A DNA stretch of 23,636 nt from Candidatus Omnitrophota bacterium (GTDB lineage: Bacteria > Omnitrophota > Gorgyraeia > Gygaellales > Profunditerraquicolaceae), in contig JAPLLQ010000137.1 of assembly GCA_026387485.1 (NCBI GenBank), positions 530-24,165 on the forward strand, read 5' to 3'. Numbering within the stretch: position 1 is the stretch's first letter; each line of letters starts with the position of its first letter. Positions 15,374-22,979 of this stretch are shown here, one piece after another. The notes under the pieces are model-generated. The model worked only from the letters and a program-made list of their open reading frames with translations. It was not told the origin of the DNA and ran no database searches. The position numbers and the translations under genes are program-made.

Positions 15374-16882
15374 ATGAATATTCCTGAGTTGCTAGAGAAA
15401 AGAGTTAAGCTAAGCCCGGATAAACCGGCTTTTATTTTTAAGGACGAAGCAGTCACCTTTCTTAACCTAAAAAATAATGTTTTTAAATTAGCTGATAGCC
15501 TTCAAAAGCTGGGAGTAAATTCAGGGGATAAGGTTGCCCTCTATCTTCCTAATTGGCCGGAGTATGTTTATAGTTACTTAGCTATTTGGTCATTGGGAGC
15601 AATAGCTGTGCCTCTTGATTTCATGCTTACCGAGGATGAACTCATTCCTTGTTTGACCCATTGCGAAGCAAAAGTATTGATTGCTAAAGCCAAAGCTACA
15701 ATCCAGCTTCAGAAAATCAAAGCATCCTGTCCCCTATTAAAAAATCTGATTACTTGTCATGAGCAAAAAGAAGGTTGTTTGTCTTTTGAGGATTTGTTGG
15801 CGCAGGCTCAGCCCGTAAAACCTGCGCTTAAAATTAATGATAGTGATTACGCGATTATTTTTTATACCTCAGGCACTACTGGTAAGCCTAAGGGTGTCCT
15901 GATTAACTATAAGCAGCTGGGAGCGCCGCCTCAATCCATGGATTTTTTCGTCGGCGGAATTAAAGAAACTGATGTCGCACTCTGTGCACTTCCTTTTTCG
16001 CATCTAGGAGGTTTAATTTATATCCAAAATAGTATAGTTTACGGCCTTAGCGTGATCCTTATGGAGCGTTTTATTCCGGTAGAGTTCTTAAGAAATATCC
16101 ACCAATACAGGGTAAGTTGTTTCTGGATAGTCCCTTCAATGTATTATGCTTTCTTACAGCTTAAGGAGTTTGAGACCTTTGATTTGTCAAGTTTACGCTG
16201 GATAGTTTCTTTTGGTGCTTCTAATTCTCCGGAAGCCCTGCGTAGGTTTCATCGTTATTGCCCTAATGCCCATCTTTTGAATGGCTGGGGACTGACAGAG
16301 ACCAATGCGCCGACTGTGGTTTTGCCGATGGGTTCAAATAAAATCGAGAGCGTAGGCAGGAGTGCTCCCTGGATTGAGGTGAAGATTTTTGATGATCAAG
16401 GTAATGAAGCTGGAGTCGGAGAAGTCGGTGAGATTGTCGTAAAAAGCTGGGTGGTAACCGATGGTTACTATAAAGACGATGCATTAACTCAAGAGGTGAT
16501 CCGCGATAATTGGTTTTACACCGGAGACTTAGGAAGGTTTGACAAGGAAGGCCATCTCTACATTATTGGTAGAAAAAAAGAGATGATTAAGGTTGGCGGA
16601 GAGATTGTTTTTGAGCCGGAGGTGGAAGAAGTCTTGCAAAAACATCCGGATATTGCCGAAGCCGCGGTAATAGGCATAGCTGATACATTGCGGGGCGAAG
16701 TGCCCAAGGCATTCGTCTCGCTCAAGGAAGGAAGAGCGCTTAGCGAAGAAGAGCTACGTTATTTCTGCCGCCAGCATCTGGCCCATTATAAAATCCCCCA
16801 TTTTTTTAAGTTTAAAACCGCGCTTCCCAAAAACCGCACCGGAAAAATTGATAAAGAACTCTTACGAAAAGACTCACTTTAA
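15374..16882 (+). CDS. AMP-forming acyl-CoA synthetase (long-chain type)
   Basis: This 502-residue enzyme of the ANL (adenylate-forming) superfamily should activate a carboxylic acid to its acyl-AMP and then acyl-CoA. The phosphate-binding loop is YTSGTTGKPKG (164-174). The A5 motif is GWGLTETNAP (304-313). D385 in YTGDLGRFD and R400 in IGRKKEMIKVGG mark the A7/A8 region. The catalytic lysine of the C-terminal domain is K491 in PKNRTGKIDK. All core motifs are intact and the length is typical of FadD-like or medium-chain ligases. It starts six bases after the preceding gene, and its stop overlaps the rlmN start by one base (TAATG). Substrate chain length cannot be read from the sequence; a nearby esterase suggests lipid metabolism. 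Confidence 0.88.
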   Translation: MNIPELLEKRVKLSPDKPAFIFKDEAVTFLNLKNNVFKLADSLQKLGVNSGDKVALYLPNWPEYVYSYLAIWSLGAIAVPLDFMLTEDELIPCLTHCEAKVLIAKAKATIQLQKIKASCPLLKNLITCHEQKEGCLSFEDLLAQAQPVKPALKINDSDYAIIFYTSGTTGKPKGVLINYKQLGAPPQSMDFFVGGIKETDVALCALPFSHLGGLIYIQNSIVYGLSVILMERFIPVEFLRNIHQYRVSCFWIVPSMYYAFLQLKEFETFDLSSLRWIVSFGASNSPEALRRFHRYCPNAHLLNGWGLTETNAPTVVLPMGSNKIESVGRSAPWIEVKIFDDQGNEAGVGEVGEIVVKSWVVTDGYYKDDALTQEVIRDNWFYTGDLGRFDKEGHLYIIGRKKEMIKVGGEIVFEPEVEEVLQKHPDIAEAAVIGIADTLRGEVPKAFVSLKEGRALSEEELRYFCRQHLAHYKIPHFFKFKTALPKNRTGKIDKELLRKDSL

Positions 16883-17913
16883 TGCCCGATATTAAGAATC
16901 TTAGTTTAAAAGAACTTCAGGATATCCTTGAAAGTTGGAATAAGCCTTCATTTCACGCCGCTCAAATCTTCTCTTGGATTTATCAAAAAGGCGTATTAAA
17001 TTTTGAACAAATGAGCGACCTTCCCGCAGACTTAAGGAAAGAATTAAAGGATAATTTCTCTATCAGAAGTTTAGAGCTGGTTGAATCATTAGAGTCGGTT
17101 GACCAGACTAAAAAAATACTCTTTAAATTAGAGGACGGTAATTTTATTGAATCGGTGATTATTCCGTCTAGAGATAGAGTTACCGGATGTGTTTCTACCC
17201 AAGTCGGTTGTAAATACAACTGCTGTTTCTGCGCCAGCGGCCTAAGTGGGTTTAAGCGTAATTTGAGCATAGCTGAGATAATTGAAGAGATCTTATTCTT
17301 AAAAGATGAATCAGCTGGGTATAAACTATCCCACTTGGTTTTTATGGGTACAGGCGAACCGCTGGATAACTACGAAAATCTACTTAAGGTTATCCGGATG
17401 ATCAATTCAAAAGAAACCTTAAATATCGGCGCCCGCCGGATTACTATTTCTACTTGTGGGTTAATTCCGGGTATAAAAAAATTAGCCGAGGAAGGTTTAC
17501 AGATAGAGCTTTCTGTATCATTGCATGCCGCAGATGACCAAACCAGGTCGCAATTAATACCCATAAACAAAAAATACCCTTTAAAAGACCTACTCAAGGC
17601 TTGCGAAGAATATATTGAGAAAACCGATAGACAGATCACTTTTGAATATATTTTAATTAAGGGTTTGAATTCAGATTTAAAGCACGCCCAAAGGTTAGCC
17701 AAAATTTTAGAAAATTTAAGGCTGGTAAAAGTAAACCTTATTCCTGCGAATTCGATAAAAGAATTAAAAATTCAGCCAGCACCAAGAGCCAAAGTTTTGG
17801 CTTTCAAAGATTATTTGCTAAAGCATGGTATTAATGTTACCTTAAGACAGGTGCGCGGAGAGGATATCAATGCTGCCTGTGGCCAACTGAGGTTAAGATA
17901 TGAAAATAAATAA
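16882..17913 (+). CDS. rlmN: 23S rRNA/tRNA adenine C2-methyltransferase RlmN
   Basis: This 343-residue radical SAM methyltransferase modifies C2 of A2503 in 23S rRNA (and of A37 in some tRNAs), improving translational accuracy. The iron-sulfur cluster motif CxxxCxxC is C110, C114 and C117 (GCKYNCCFC). The two cysteines used in the methyl-transfer mechanism are C103 (GCVSTQVGC) and C333 (AACGQL near the end). The MGTGEPLDNY block and the SLHAADD segment are also typical. The length is normal. It begins inside the stop of the acyl-CoA synthetase gene and overlaps the next gene by 14 bases, so it is embedded in the operon with no promoter of its own. RlmN rather than Cfr is preferred from the VRGEDINAACGQL end. 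Confidence 0.95.
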   Translation: MPDIKNLSLKELQDILESWNKPSFHAAQIFSWIYQKGVLNFEQMSDLPADLRKELKDNFSIRSLELVESLESVDQTKKILFKLEDGNFIESVIIPSRDRVTGCVSTQVGCKYNCCFCASGLSGFKRNLSIAEIIEEILFLKDESAGYKLSHLVFMGTGEPLDNYENLLKVIRMINSKETLNIGARRITISTCGLIPGIKKLAEEGLQIELSVSLHAADDQTRSQLIPINKKYPLKDLLKACEEYIEKTDRQITFEYILIKGLNSDLKHAQRLAKILENLRLVKVNLIPANSIKELKIQPAPRAKVLAFKDYLLKHGINVTLRQVRGEDINAACGQLRLRYENK

Positions 17914-18523
17914 GATACTAGTTTTTTTGTCCATAAGCTCGTGTGTTCTTTTGTTCTCTTCCTGCGTGAAGAGAGAAGTTAGGAATATTAATGCCACAGG
18001 CAAGAATATTATCTGTTTTGGCGACAGCATCACTTTTGGTTATGGAGCAAATCCCGGAGAGGATTACCCAACGGCTCTGGCTAAATTGGTGGATACCCCG
18101 GTGATTAATGCCGGAGTTGACGGAGATACTACGATTCAGGCATTAAAGCGGCTGGACACGGATGTTTTGGCTAAGGAACCGCGGCTGGTTATCGTAGAGT
18201 TCTGTGGTAATGATTTCTTAAAGAAAGTCCCCAAAGAAGTTACAATTAAAAACCTCAACGAAATAATTGACCGGATTCAGGCTAAAGGTGCTATGGTTGC
18301 GCTGGTGGATATCAGTGCAGGGTTATTTTTAAGAGAATACCGCTTGGCTTTTACAAAATTAGCCAAAGAAAAAGAAACGATATTTATCCCCGCTGTTTTA
18401 AATAAAATCATTACTAATCCTTCGATGAAAAGTGATTTTTTCCATCCTAATGGCCGCGGTTATAAAATAGTCGCCCAGCGCATTTTTCAGAAAATAGAAC
18501 CTTACATTAACAGAAAAAAATAA
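17900..18523 (+). CDS. SGNH/GDSL esterase, probable lipoprotein (TesA-like)
   Basis: This 207-residue SGNH-family hydrolase (arylesterase/lysophospholipase type) is predicted to act in the periplasm or at a membrane face. An N-terminal hydrophobic segment ends in LLFSSC with C22 as a possible lipidation site; the lipobox has F at -3, which is not ideal. Catalytic blocks are S43 in FGDSIT, G72 in NAG, N104 in GND, and the D179/H182 pair in SDFFHPNG. The order and spacing match TesA-like enzymes. It overlaps rlmN by 14 bases and is the last gene of the operon; a hairpin terminator lies directly after its stop. With the acyl-CoA synthetase in the same operon, a fatty-acid release and reactivation link is possible but inferred. 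Confidence 0.85.
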   Translation: MKINKILVFLSISSCVLLFSSCVKREVRNINATGKNIICFGDSITFGYGANPGEDYPTALAKLVDTPVINAGVDGDTTIQALKRLDTDVLAKEPRLVIVEFCGNDFLKKVPKEVTIKNLNEIIDRIQAKGAMVALVDISAGLFLREYRLAFTKLAKEKETIFIPAVLNKIITNPSMKSDFFHPNGRGYKIVAQRIFQKIEPYINRKK

Positions 18524-18543
18524 GCAGGCTATAAAAAGCCCGC
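18524..18543. terminator. Bidirectional terminator between esterase gene and tRNA-Leu
   Basis: GCAGGCT (18524-18530) pairs with AGCCCGC (18537-18543), with one G-T pair, around a six-base loop. On the minus strand it is followed by TTATTTTTTT (good T tract), ending the tRNA transcript. On the plus strand it is followed by TTTAAAAT (weaker), and the stem begins at the base after the esterase stop. Confidence 0.6.
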
Positions 18544-18556
18544 TTTAAAATATTTA

Positions 18557-18639
18557 TGCCGAAGAAGGGAGTTGAACCCTTACGAGCTTACGCTCATCGG
18601 TTTTTGAGACCGACGTGTATGCCATTCCACCACTTCGGC
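18557..18639 (-). tRNA. tRNA-Leu (anticodon CAA)
   Basis: On the minus strand the acceptor stem GCCGAAG pairs perfectly with CTTCGGC. The anticodon stem TCGGT/ACCGA encloses the loop CTCAAAA, giving anticodon CAA (codon TTG). The long variable arm (GAGC-GTAA-GCTC) is that of a class II tRNA. The T arm is AAGGG-TTCAACT-CCCTT. The discriminator base is A. The 3' CCA is not encoded. It lies 13 bases after the tRNA-Ala gene and shares its promoter, and ends before a hairpin terminator. Confidence 0.96.
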
Positions 18640-18652
18640 GCAAAATAAAGAT

Positions 18653-18728
18653 TGGTGGAGCTGAGGAGGATCGAACTCCTGACCCCTTGCATGCCATGCA
18701 AGTGCTCTCCCAGCTGAGCTACAGCCCC
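18653..18728 (-). tRNA. tRNA-Ala (anticodon GGC)
   Basis: On the minus strand the acceptor GGGGCTG pairs with CAGCTCC (one G-T pair). The anticodon stem CTTGC/GCAAG encloses ATGGCAT, giving anticodon GGC (codon GCC). The T arm is AGGAG-TTCGATC-CTCCT. The discriminator A is followed by an encoded CCA, included in the coordinates. It is first in a two-tRNA transcript running against the surrounding genes. Confidence 0.96.
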
Positions 18729-18753
18729 ATAACTTTTCGAATTGACGTTTATA

Positions 18754-18782
18754 AATATAACATCCTCTAATTCTATTGTCAA
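18754..18782 (-). promoter_or_regulatory. Promoter of the tRNA-Ala/tRNA-Leu unit
   Basis: On the minus strand TTGACA (18777-18782) and TATATT (18754-18759) are separated by exactly 17 bases. The start site would fall about 18-20 bases before tRNA-Ala. This is the only good promoter facing the tRNA genes. Confidence 0.75.
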
Positions 18783-18817
18783 CACATTCATAAAACGTAG
18801 AAACATAGGTGCTCAGT

Positions 18818-18868
18818 GTTGATACTCAAGAGAGGCCGTTTAAATTCATTGCCGCCGAATGTATCAAC
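18818..18868. repeat. 8-bp inverted repeat between divergent promoters
   Basis: GTTGATAC (18818-18825) and GTATCAAC (18861-18868) form a perfect inverted repeat with 35 bases between. It sits between the tRNA promoter and the nfo promoter, seven bases before the nfo -35 box. It could be a pair of protein-binding half sites or a chance repeat. Confidence 0.35.
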
Positions 18869-18875
18869 TATAACC

Positions 18876-18904
18876 TTGACGTGATTATCCGCCTAGAGTA
18901 TAAT
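18876..18904 (+). promoter_or_regulatory. Promoter of nfo-leuS (near-leaderless)
   Basis: TTGACG (18876-18881) and TATAAT (18899-18904) are 17 bases apart. Only ten bases separate the -10 box from the nfo ATG at 18915, so the transcript should start within about four bases of the start codon. No Shine-Dalgarno is present. Confidence 0.75.
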
Positions 18905-18914
18905 TTAGGGCAAT

Positions 18915-19760
18915 ATGATATTAGGCGTACATATCTCTGGTGTAAGCAAGCTTTCGGAATCCCTAAAGCTGGCGCATGAGCTTGGCTGCAATACCATGCA
19001 GATATTCGCCCGCAACCCCCAGAGATGGCGGGCTGATTTTTTACACCCGGATGAGTTGGAAGAATTTAGGTTGGAGCAGGCGAAATTCAAGATAGATCCG
19101 ATTTCTATCCATATTTCTTATCTGATTAACCTGGCTTCTCCTGATTCCAGATTATACCGGGCATCAATCGAAGCCTATATTGAGGATATTCTGGAAGCTC
19201 ATGTTTTAGGCGCGGATTATATTGTTACCCATATGGGTAGCCATAAGGATACCTCTGAAGAAGCGGGGATAAGAAGGCTGGTCGAAGCTTTAAATAGCAT
19301 TATTGACAAGACTAGTGGAACTAAGGTAGGCATATTACTCGAAAATACTTCCGGCTCAGGCTCCTGGTTAGGCTATAAATTTGGGCATCATAAAAAGATT
19401 CTCGCCGGGATAAAAGATAAATCGCGGGTAGGGCTATGTCTTGATACAGCCCACGCCTATTTAGCCGGGTATGATATTTCTACAAAGATAGGCTTGGATA
19501 AAATGCTTGATGAGATGGATAAAGCCGCAGGCCTAAACCGGTTAAAACTTATCCATTTAAATGACGCCCGTGGAGAATTGGGTTCGCACCATGACCGGCA
19601 TGACCATATCGGTAAAGGCAGTATCGGCTTAGAAGGGATGAAAAGGATTATTAACCATCCCAAGTTAAAAGATAAGCCGTTTATATTAGAGACACCTAAG
19701 GACAGCCCTAATTCGGATAAGATAAATCTAGGCATAGTAAGAAAATTAAGCAAGGGTTAA
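18915..19760 (+). CDS. nfo: Endonuclease IV (AP endonuclease)
   Basis: This 281-residue zinc-dependent apurinic/apyrimidinic endonuclease acts in base excision repair by cutting 5' to abasic sites. All nine metal ligands expected from the E. coli enzyme are present in order: H66, H106, E143, D177, H180, H214, D227, H229 and E259. They lie in recognisable blocks such as GLCLDTAHAYLAGYD, LIHLNDARGELGSHHDRHDH and FILETP. The length is typical. The start at 18915 is supported by the family N-terminus GVHISGVSKL and by a promoter whose -10 box ends ten bases upstream, leaving almost no leader. leuS follows four bases after the stop, so the two genes probably share this promoter. Confidence 0.96.
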   Translation: MILGVHISGVSKLSESLKLAHELGCNTMQIFARNPQRWRADFLHPDELEEFRLEQAKFKIDPISIHISYLINLASPDSRLYRASIEAYIEDILEAHVLGADYIVTHMGSHKDTSEEAGIRRLVEALNSIIDKTSGTKVGILLENTSGSGSWLGYKFGHHKKILAGIKDKSRVGLCLDTAHAYLAGYDISTKIGLDKMLDEMDKAAGLNRLKLIHLNDARGELGSHHDRHDHIGKGSIGLEGMKRIINHPKLKDKPFILETPKDSPNSDKINLGIVRKLSKG

Positions 19761-19764
19761 GATT

Positions 19765-22164
19765 ATGTATTACAATTTTAAAGAAATTGAAAAAAAATGG
19801 CATAGAGTTTGGGAAAAAGAAAAATCTTTCCGGGCCAAAGCTATCCCCAAGAAGAAGAAATATTATCTCCTTGAGATGTTCCCCTATCCGTCGGGGAAAA
19901 TACATATGGGCCATGTACGTAATTATACTATCGGCGATGTGTCAGCGCGTTTTAAGACCATGCAGGGTTATCTGGTTTTACACCCGATGGGTTTTGATGC
20001 CTTTGGCCAGCCGGCAGAGAATGCGGCTATAAAAAATAAGACCAAGCCGGATATTTGGACCCGCAAGTGTATTAAAGAGATGGGAAATGAGCTTAAAAAA
20101 ATGGGTTTCTCTTATGACTGGGAGAGAGAAATTTCCACCTGCGATAGTAGTTATTACAAATGGAACCAGTGGATATTCCTGAAGATGTTTAAAAGAGGGT
20201 TGGCTTACAAAAAAGCTTCAAGTGTCAACTGGTGTCCCAGCTGTCTGACTACTTTAGCTGATGAAGAAGTTATTGAGGGTGGGTGTTGGAGATGCCATAA
20301 AAAAGTAGAAGAGAAGGATCTGGAGCAATGGTATTTAAAGATTACCGAATATAAAGAGCAGCTCTTAGAAGATTTAAATCAGCTTAAGGATTGGCCGGAA
20401 AGAGTCTTAAGCATGCAGACGAATTGGATCGGTAAGAGCCGGGGGGTAGAAATATATTTTAAGCTTAAAGACGATAATACCATAATCCCGGTTTTTACCA
20501 CCCGGGTAGATACGATTTTCGGAGCAACTTATATTGTCCTTGCTCCGGAACACACTTTAGTTAAAGAAATTATTAAAGGTAAGCCTCAAGAGAAAGAAGT
20601 CTTAAAATTTATCGATAAGGTTAGCAAGAAGAGTGCCGTAGTACGTAGCTCTTCGGACGTTAAGAAAGAAGGAATTTTTACTGGAAGCTTTGCGGTAAAT
20701 CCGGTTAATAACGAAGAAGTTCCTATATGGGTTGCGGATTATGTTTTAATGGAATATGGGAGCGGTGCAATCATGAGCGTTCCTACCCATGACCAGAGGG
20801 ATTTTCTTTTTGCTAAAGAACATGGATTACCGATGAGAATCGTAATCCAGGCTCAAGGCTCAAAGTTCAAGGTTCCAGCCGAAATAACTGAAGCCTATGA
20901 AGGCGATGGAATTCAAGTTAATTCTGCCCAATTTGACGGCTTGACTAATCAGGAAGCCAAGGTAAAAATTGCCGAATGGATGGATGGTAAAGGGATCGGA
21001 AAAATTCAGACTCATTGGCGTTTACGTGATTGGTTAATCTCCCGGCAGCGCTATTGGGGTACTCCTATCCCGATTATCTATTGCCCGAAATGCGGGATTG
21101 TTCCGGTTGCTTATGAGGATCTACCGGTAGAGCTGCCTAAAGATGCGCCTTTTACCGGAGAGGGAGGCAGTCCGTTAGGCAAGGTTAAAGAGTTTGTCAA
21201 TACCAAATGTCCTGAATGTAAGGGCCCAGCCCGTCGGGAAACCGATACTATGGCCACCTTCTTCGATTCATCATGGTATTTTTTAAGATTCTGTTCCCCC
21301 GGATTCAATGAAGAGCCATTTGATAAAAAAGAGGTAAAATATTGGATGCCGGTAGACCAGTATATCGGCGGGATTGAACACGCCATATTACATCTTTTAT
21401 ATTCGCGCTTTTTTACCAAGTTCTTTAAAGACCTTGAAATGATTGATTTCAAAGAGCCATTTACCCGCCTCTTGACTCAAGGCATGGTTTTAAAGGATGG
21501 GGAAGTGATGTCTAAGTCCAAAGGCAATATCGTTGATCCGGACTCAATGATTAGTCAATATGGAGCGGATGCTTTAAGGCTCTTTGTGCTCTTTGCCGCT
21601 CCGCCGGAGACTGAACTGGAATGGGACTCTAAGGGCCTTGAAGGAGCATTTAAATTTCTGAACCGGGTTTGGAGAATTCAAGAGAATCTTAAAGAGAAAG
21701 CAGATACCGGTTTAGTGCGTATCTTGCATAAGACGATAAAAAAGGTAAGCGAGGATTTCCAGAGTTTCAAATTTAATACCGCGATTGCCAGTATGATGGA
21801 ATTGACTAATGCCATATATCAATATGGAGCAGATAAGCAAGTCTTTAAAAGCCTGATTAAGATGCTTGCTCCGATTACCCCTCATTTTTCCCAGGAGCTC
21901 TGGCAGATATTAGGTGAAAAGGGGAGCATTTTTAAGGCTGGCTGGCTTGAGGCTGACCCCCGGATGCTGATTGAAGAGAGGATTATTATTGTGATTCAGG
22001 TTAACGGTAAGGTCCGCTCTAAAATTGAGGTCTCGCAGGATATAAGCGAAGAGAAGCTCAAAACCCTGATTATGGCTGATAAAAAACTCATTTCTTGGCT
22101 TAAAGATAAACCCATCCGAAATTTTATCCTCGTTCCCAAAAAGTTAGTCAATATCGTAGTTTAA
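19765..22164 (+). CDS. leuS: Leucyl-tRNA synthetase
   Basis: This 799-residue class Ia aminoacyl-tRNA synthetase charges tRNA-Leu and edits misacylated tRNA. The HIGH motif is HMGH (47-50) within PYPSGKIHMGH, and the KMSKS motif is VMSKS (581-585). The inserted editing domain is intact, with TTRVDTIFGATY and GSGAIMSVPTHDQRD carrying the conserved aspartate. Two four-cysteine clusters are seen: C157, C160, C174, C177 and C440, C443, C482, C485. The length is at the short end of bacterial LeuS (usually 800-880). It begins four bases after nfo. It lies about 1.1 kb from a tRNA-Leu gene on the other strand. Its stop codon directly abuts the stop of the convergent response regulator gene. Confidence 0.97.
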   Translation: MYYNFKEIEKKWHRVWEKEKSFRAKAIPKKKKYYLLEMFPYPSGKIHMGHVRNYTIGDVSARFKTMQGYLVLHPMGFDAFGQPAENAAIKNKTKPDIWTRKCIKEMGNELKKMGFSYDWEREISTCDSSYYKWNQWIFLKMFKRGLAYKKASSVNWCPSCLTTLADEEVIEGGCWRCHKKVEEKDLEQWYLKITEYKEQLLEDLNQLKDWPERVLSMQTNWIGKSRGVEIYFKLKDDNTIIPVFTTRVDTIFGATYIVLAPEHTLVKEIIKGKPQEKEVLKFIDKVSKKSAVVRSSSDVKKEGIFTGSFAVNPVNNEEVPIWVADYVLMEYGSGAIMSVPTHDQRDFLFAKEHGLPMRIVIQAQGSKFKVPAEITEAYEGDGIQVNSAQFDGLTNQEAKVKIAEWMDGKGIGKIQTHWRLRDWLISRQRYWGTPIPIIYCPKCGIVPVAYEDLPVELPKDAPFTGEGGSPLGKVKEFVNTKCPECKGPARRETDTMATFFDSSWYFLRFCSPGFNEEPFDKKEVKYWMPVDQYIGGIEHAILHLLYSRFFTKFFKDLEMIDFKEPFTRLLTQGMVLKDGEVMSKSKGNIVDPDSMISQYGADALRLFVLFAAPPETELEWDSKGLEGAFKFLNRVWRIQENLKEKADTGLVRILHKTIKKVSEDFQSFKFNTAIASMMELTNAIYQYGADKQVFKSLIKMLAPITPHFSQELWQILGEKGSIFKAGWLEADPRMLIEERIIIVIQVNGKVRSKIEVSQDISEEKLKTLIMADKKLISWLKDKPIRNFILVPKKLVNIVV

Positions 22165-22539
22165 TTATTTATTATTCAAGATGTCTTTGATGCAAAAGAG
22201 CAGCTGGGAGGTAGGAATGGGTTTTTCGATATAGGATATAATCCCCACTCTAGCAGCAATATGTTTATCGATCTCCTCTTTTTTTAAAGATATAGCGATG
22301 ATTGGAATATTTGTATAATCAGGATTTGCTTTTATATCCTGAGCTATTTTAAATCCACTCTCCCCCGGTAAAACTAAGTCTAGTAATATAAGGTCAGGCC
22401 CAACCTCCTTTAAGTTATTTAACCCTTCCTGCCGGTTACAGGCATAAAATACCACATATCCTGTTTCCTCAAGCGTTTCTTTAATTGCTTTTGAGCTATT
22501 GTAATCATCGTCAATAATCAGAATCTTTTTTCCATCCAT
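22165..22539 (-). CDS. Single-domain response regulator (receiver only)
   Basis: This 124-residue protein is a lone CheY-type receiver domain with no output domain. The acidic pocket is D10-D12 (IIDDD), the phosphorylation site is D54 (LLDLVLPG), the switch residue is S84 (AIS) and the conserved lysine is K106 (EKPI). No histidine kinase gene is in the window, so its partner lies elsewhere. It probably works by binding another protein, as CheY- or DivK-like regulators do. The start codon lies eight bases beyond a TATAAT box, so the mRNA should be leaderless. The gene ends exactly next to the leuS stop on the opposite strand. Confidence 0.92.
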   Translation of the reverse strand: MDGKKILIIDDDYNSSKAIKETLEETGYVVFYACNRQEGLNNLKEVGPDLILLDLVLPGESGFKIAQDIKANPDYTNIPIIAISLKKEEIDKHIAARVGIISYIEKPIPTSQLLFCIKDILNNK

Positions 22540-22546
22540 GCCCTAA

Positions 22547-22575
22547 ATTATACCGTAAAAAGGGAGGGTTCTCAA
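22547..22575 (-). promoter_or_regulatory. Leaderless promoter of the response regulator gene
   Basis: On the minus strand TTGAGA (22570-22575) and TATAAT (22547-22552) are 17 bases apart. Seven bases (TTAGGGC) follow before the ATG, so the predicted start site coincides with the start codon. The 14 bases from the -10 box onward are identical to those at the nfo promoter. Confidence 0.75.
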
Positions 22576-22653
22576 TATAATCTAGAACTGTCTCTAAATA
22601 TTTTGGTTAGATTTAAGTCTTTACCGCGTCTATTAAGTTAGGAGGAAGAACCA

Positions 22654-22950
22654 ATGCTTAATTTTACTCAGGAGGAGCTTAAGGCAGTACTATTCGTATT
22701 TACCCTGGCCTTATTAGGATTAGGAGCTGATTTTTTGGCCAAGCTCTACCTGCCTGTAAAATCTCTTAGTGCTTTTAACCAAGAACTGGGTAAGATTAAC
22801 CTGAATCAGGCGGATAAAGATCTCTTAAAAACCGTGCCGGGAATAGGTGAGAAATTAGCCGGCCGCATTATTGAATACCGCAAGAAAGAAACGGGTTTTT
22901 CTAGGCTGGAAGAATTAAAGCAGGTCAAGGGAGTTAGCGATGCTAAATAG
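22654..22950 (+). CDS. comEA: ComEA-like helix-hairpin-helix DNA-uptake protein, C-terminally cut
   Basis: This 98-residue protein has one N-terminal membrane helix (about 10-32) and a helix-hairpin-helix domain (from residue 47: KINLNQADKDLLKTVPGIG, then AGRIIEYRKK and FSRLEELKQVKGVSDAK). ComEA proteins of this form bind incoming DNA outside the inner membrane and pass it to the ComEC channel, which is encoded next. The Shine-Dalgarno GGAGGAAG fixes the start. The frame stops at TAG (22948-22950) in the middle of the last hairpin helix. Beyond it the same frame continues for ten codons (EKSRGSLFVK) to a TGA at 22981-22983 that overlaps the comEC ATG by four bases. This suggests an original longer end and a premature stop. 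Confidence 0.8.
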   Translation: MLNFTQEELKAVLFVFTLALLGLGADFLAKLYLPVKSLSAFNQELGKINLNQADKDLLKTVPGIGEKLAGRIIEYRKKETGFSRLEELKQVKGVSDAK

Positions 22951-22979
22951 GAAAAGAGTAGAGGGTCGCTCTTTGTAAA

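Noticed and set aside
18594..18806. Minus-strand open frame of 70 codons over the tRNA region
   Set aside because: It runs through both tRNA genes and their promoter, so it cannot be a real protein gene.
18783..18875. CRISPR or other array in the non-coding stretch
   Set aside because: There is only a single inverted pair and no repeated unit. No array is seen anywhere in the window.
18557..19764. T-box riboswitch before leuS because tRNA-Leu is nearby
   Set aside because: leuS follows nfo after four bases and the nfo promoter leaves no leader in which a T-box could fit.
19787..20032. Plus-strand 81-codon frame at the leuS start
   Set aside because: It overlaps the N-terminus and HMGH motif of leuS in another frame and has arginine-rich, shadow-like composition.
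21111..21452. Minus-strand 113-codon frame inside leuS
   Set aside because: It is antisense to conserved synthetase blocks and shows no domain or start signal.
22576..22581. Plus-strand TATAAT as a comEA promoter
   Set aside because: The hexamer 17 bases upstream is unlike a -35 box, and the site overlaps the opposite-strand regulator promoter.
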